A DNA stretch of 64,000 nucleotides, from contig JAOACZ010000146.1 of NCBI GenBank assembly GCA_026417575.1, positions 24,678 through 88,677 of the forward strand, given 5' to 3'. This DNA comes from a bacterium. GTDB taxonomy: Bacteria; Auribacterota; UBA3054; JAPLST01. How positions within the stretch are numbered: position 1 is the stretch's first letter; each line of letters begins with the position of its first letter. Below, in pieces: positions 62,255-64,000 of the stretch. A program made the translations under genes and the position numbers. The notes beneath the pieces are model-generated. The model worked only from the letters and a program-made list of their open reading frames with translations, ran no database searches and had not been told where the DNA came from.

Positions 62255-64000
62255 GTGAGCTTGAAGTAATTCTTGCAACTGACTGCGGCTCCACCACGAC
62301 CAAGGCGATTCTCATTGAGCGGCGTGATGGCCATTACCGATTGATCGCGCGCGGCGAGGCCCCGACCACGGTGGAAGCCCCGGCCGAGGATGTCACCCGT
62401 GGCGTGCTCAACGCAATTAACGAAATTGAAGACCTTACCGGGCGACAGTTTATTGCGCATGATCGCTTAATCGTACCGCGTCAGGGCACGCGCGGCGCTG
62501 ACGCTTACATTTCAACGTCGAGCGCCGGCGGCGGGTTGCAAATGATGGTCGCCGGGGTGGTGCAATCCATGACCACAGAGAGTGCCGCCCGCGCGGCCCT
62601 GGGCGCTGGGGCAATCGTCATGGACGCACTGGCCACCAACGACAAACGCCGTCCCCACGAGCGAATCGAGCGCATCCGCCAACTCCGTCCCGACATGATC
62701 CTGCTCTCCGGCGGAACGGACGGTGGAACTATCCGCCACGTCGTAGCCATGGCAGAGATGATTGCTGCCGCAGACCCCAAGCCGCGCTTCGGCAGTGGCT
62801 ATCGCCTCCCAGTAATTTTCGCGGGAAATCGCGATGCCCGCGACGCCGTCTCCGCCGTTCTGCGCGAGAAAACCGCTCTGCAAATTGTTGATAACATTCG
62901 CCCCACACTCGAAACAGAACATCTGCAACCCGCGCGTCACGCCATCCACGATCTATTTCTCGAACACGTCATGGCCCACGCGCCGGGCTATCACAAGCTC
63001 ATGACCTGGACAGCGGTCCCCATCATGCCCACGCCCGGAGCTGTTGGCGACATCATGCAAGTGATCGCCCGCCGCGAACGCATTCAAGTGGTCGGCGTCG
63101 ACATTGGGGGCGCCACCACCGATGTGTTCAGCGTCTTCCGCGCGCCCACGGACACAGACCCCGAGGCGACTGTCTTCAACCGCACCGTCAGCGCGAACTT
63201 GGGCATGAGCTATAGTATTTCTAACGTCGTGGCAGAGGCGGGAATCGATCGGATTATGCAGTGGGTGCCGTTCGCTCTCCCACTCCGTGAACTGCGCAAT
63301 AGTATCCGCAACAAGATGATTCGCCCGACCACGATCCCGCACGAGCTCCACGAACTGATTATTGAACAGGCCATCTGCCGGGAAGCACTGCGCTTGGCCT
63401 TTGCGCAGCATAAAGCCATGGCGGTGGGCTTAAAGGGCGTGCAACAGCAGCGCACGATTGGTGACGCATTCGCCCAGACACAAACAGGCGCGTCATTAGT
63501 TGACATGCTCGGCCTAGAACTGCTTGTCGGCAGCGGAGGCGTCTTGTCTCACGCACCGCGGCGCGTGCAGAGTGCTGTGATGCTGATCGATGGATTTGAG
63601 CCGGAAGGTTTTACCCAACTCGCTGTTGATTCCATCTTTATGATGCCGCAGTTGGGCGTGCTGGCGAAACTTAACGAAGACGCGGCACTGGAGGTGTTCG
63701 ACAAAGATTGCCTCATTCGACTTGGAACGGTGCTCGCGCCCGTGGGCATGGATGCGTGGGGCAAGCCGTGCGTCACGGTTGAAATCGAGCGTGAATACGG
63801 CGGGCATGAAACACATTTGGGAGCCGCACCTTTATTACCAACCGCACTTCAAACAGGGCGTCGTCCGCGCGCGCTTCAAGCTCTGGCTCGGCGCGGGCGC
63901 CATCGTCGGCCACGAATGGCGCGACGCCGCGTTACCCTACGTTGTCGGCCCGTCGTTGCAGGTGGACAAGAGCAGCCGTCTCATTACGCCAAACCAGGTG
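62251..64000 (+). CDS. GlmL/MutL-type ASKHA ATPase, frameshifted and cut by window edge
   Basis: The visible 520 residues of the first frame form an actin-like (ASKHA) ATPase of the 'glutamate mutase L' family: phosphate-1 ATDCGSTTTKAILIE (9-23), the Ser/Gly-rich TSSAGGGLQMMVAGV, and a second phosphate motif GVDIGGATTDVFSVF. Relatives reactivate B12-dependent mutases, but no mutase subunit is nearby. After HETHLG the reading becomes Arg-rich, while the +1 frame from about 63820 reads EPHLYYQPHFKQG...GHEWRDAALPY up to the window edge with normal codon use. A single extra G in GGG 63819-63821 would explain it. The gene continues beyond base 64000. Confidence 0.85.
   Translation, partial: MSELEVILATDCGSTTTKAILIERRDGHYRLIARGEAPTTVEAPAEDVTRGVLNAINEIEDLTGRQFIAHDRLIVPRQGTRGADAYISTSSAGGGLQMMVAGVVQSMTTESAARAALGAGAIVMDALATNDKRRPHERIERIRQLRPDMILLSGGTDGGTIRHVVAMAEMIAAADPKPRFGSGYRLPVIFAGNRDARDAVSAVLREKTALQIVDNIRPTLETEHLQPARHAIHDLFLEHVMAHAPGYHKLMTWTAVPIMPTPGAVGDIMQVIARRERIQVVGVDIGGATTDVFSVFRAPTDTDPEATVFNRTVSANLGMSYSISNVVAEAGIDRIMQWVPFALPLRELRNSIRNKMIRPTTIPHELHELIIEQAICREALRLAFAQHKAMAVGLKGVQQQRTIGDAFAQTQTGASLVDMLGLELLVGSGGVLSHAPRRVQSAVMLIDGFEPEGFTQLAVDSIFMMPQLGVLAKLNEDAALEVFDKDCLIRLGTVLAPVGMDAWGKPCVTVEIEREYGGHETHLGAAPLLPTALQTGRRPRALQALARRGRHRRPRMARRRVTLRCRPVVAGGQEQPSHYAKPG

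Overview
The window looks like the chromosome of a free-living, GC-rich, Gram-negative bacterium of the PVC superphylum, most like Kiritimatiellota/Lentisphaerota. This is an inference from gene content. The supporting signs are several large secreted proteins ending in PEP-CTERM sorting tails, a DUF11-repeat lipoprotein like the chlamydial OmcB envelope protein, AraC regulators beside glycoside hydrolases, a uroporphyrinogen-decarboxylase-like protein, and an adenosylcobalamin-dependent ribonucleotide reductase. No rRNA, tRNA, CRISPR array, prophage or transposase gene was recognised.

Layout. 1-6.8 kb: a hybrid-type PAS/GAF histidine kinase (cut by the window edge), a lipoprotein, DAHP synthase (aroF), a UROD-like protein and an AraC regulator. 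6.9-12 kb: a GH9-type glycosidase and a DNRLRE-repeat secreted protein. 12.2-15.8 kb: a minus-strand operon of a bactofilin-like membrane protein, purF, nfeD-like and an aldo/keto reductase. 16-21 kb: a 1620-residue secreted mosaic protein. 21-27.4 kb: lexA with a small conserved partner, a PduO-type cobalamin adenosyltransferase, a secreted protein, a GH65 phosphorylase-like enzyme and a lipoprotein. 27.5-36.5 kb: two paralogous PEP-CTERM subtilases embedded among clusters of a GC-rich hairpin repeat family, with a Cys-rich rhodanese between them. 36.5-46.8 kb: GH57-like, miaA, nrdJ, two tandem AraC regulators and a secreted HExxH/PA14 protein. 47.4-50.8 kb: a beta-helix/LamG/Ig PEP-CTERM protein. 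50.7-57.2 kb: a PPP-type phosphatase, class II aldolase, then a three-gene unit of a CarB-like protein with eroded active sites, a DprA-like protein and a small membrane protein. 57.2-60 kb: a tpx-ferritin-zwf redox cluster. 60.3-64 kb: an operon of the OmcB-like lipoprotein, a small protein and a GlmL/MutL-type ASKHA ATPase that carries a frameshift near its end.

Themes. Six secreted proteins share a (I/V)PEP-hydrophobic-Arg tail, so an exosortase is expected elsewhere in the genome. Cobalamin use is visible in pduO, nrdJ and the MutL-like gene. Promoters fit a sigma-70 consensus well (TTGACA-N17-TAYAMT). In several cases the -10 box lies only 6-8 bases before the start codon, implying leaderless mRNAs, including that of lexA, where a CATAC-N4-GTATG palindrome sits between -35 and -10. 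The most unusual items are the CarB-like protein that has lost the ATP/Mg ligands in both ATP-grasp halves, the bidirectional hairpin-repeat clusters around the duplicated subtilases, and the OmcB-like/MutL-like operon.
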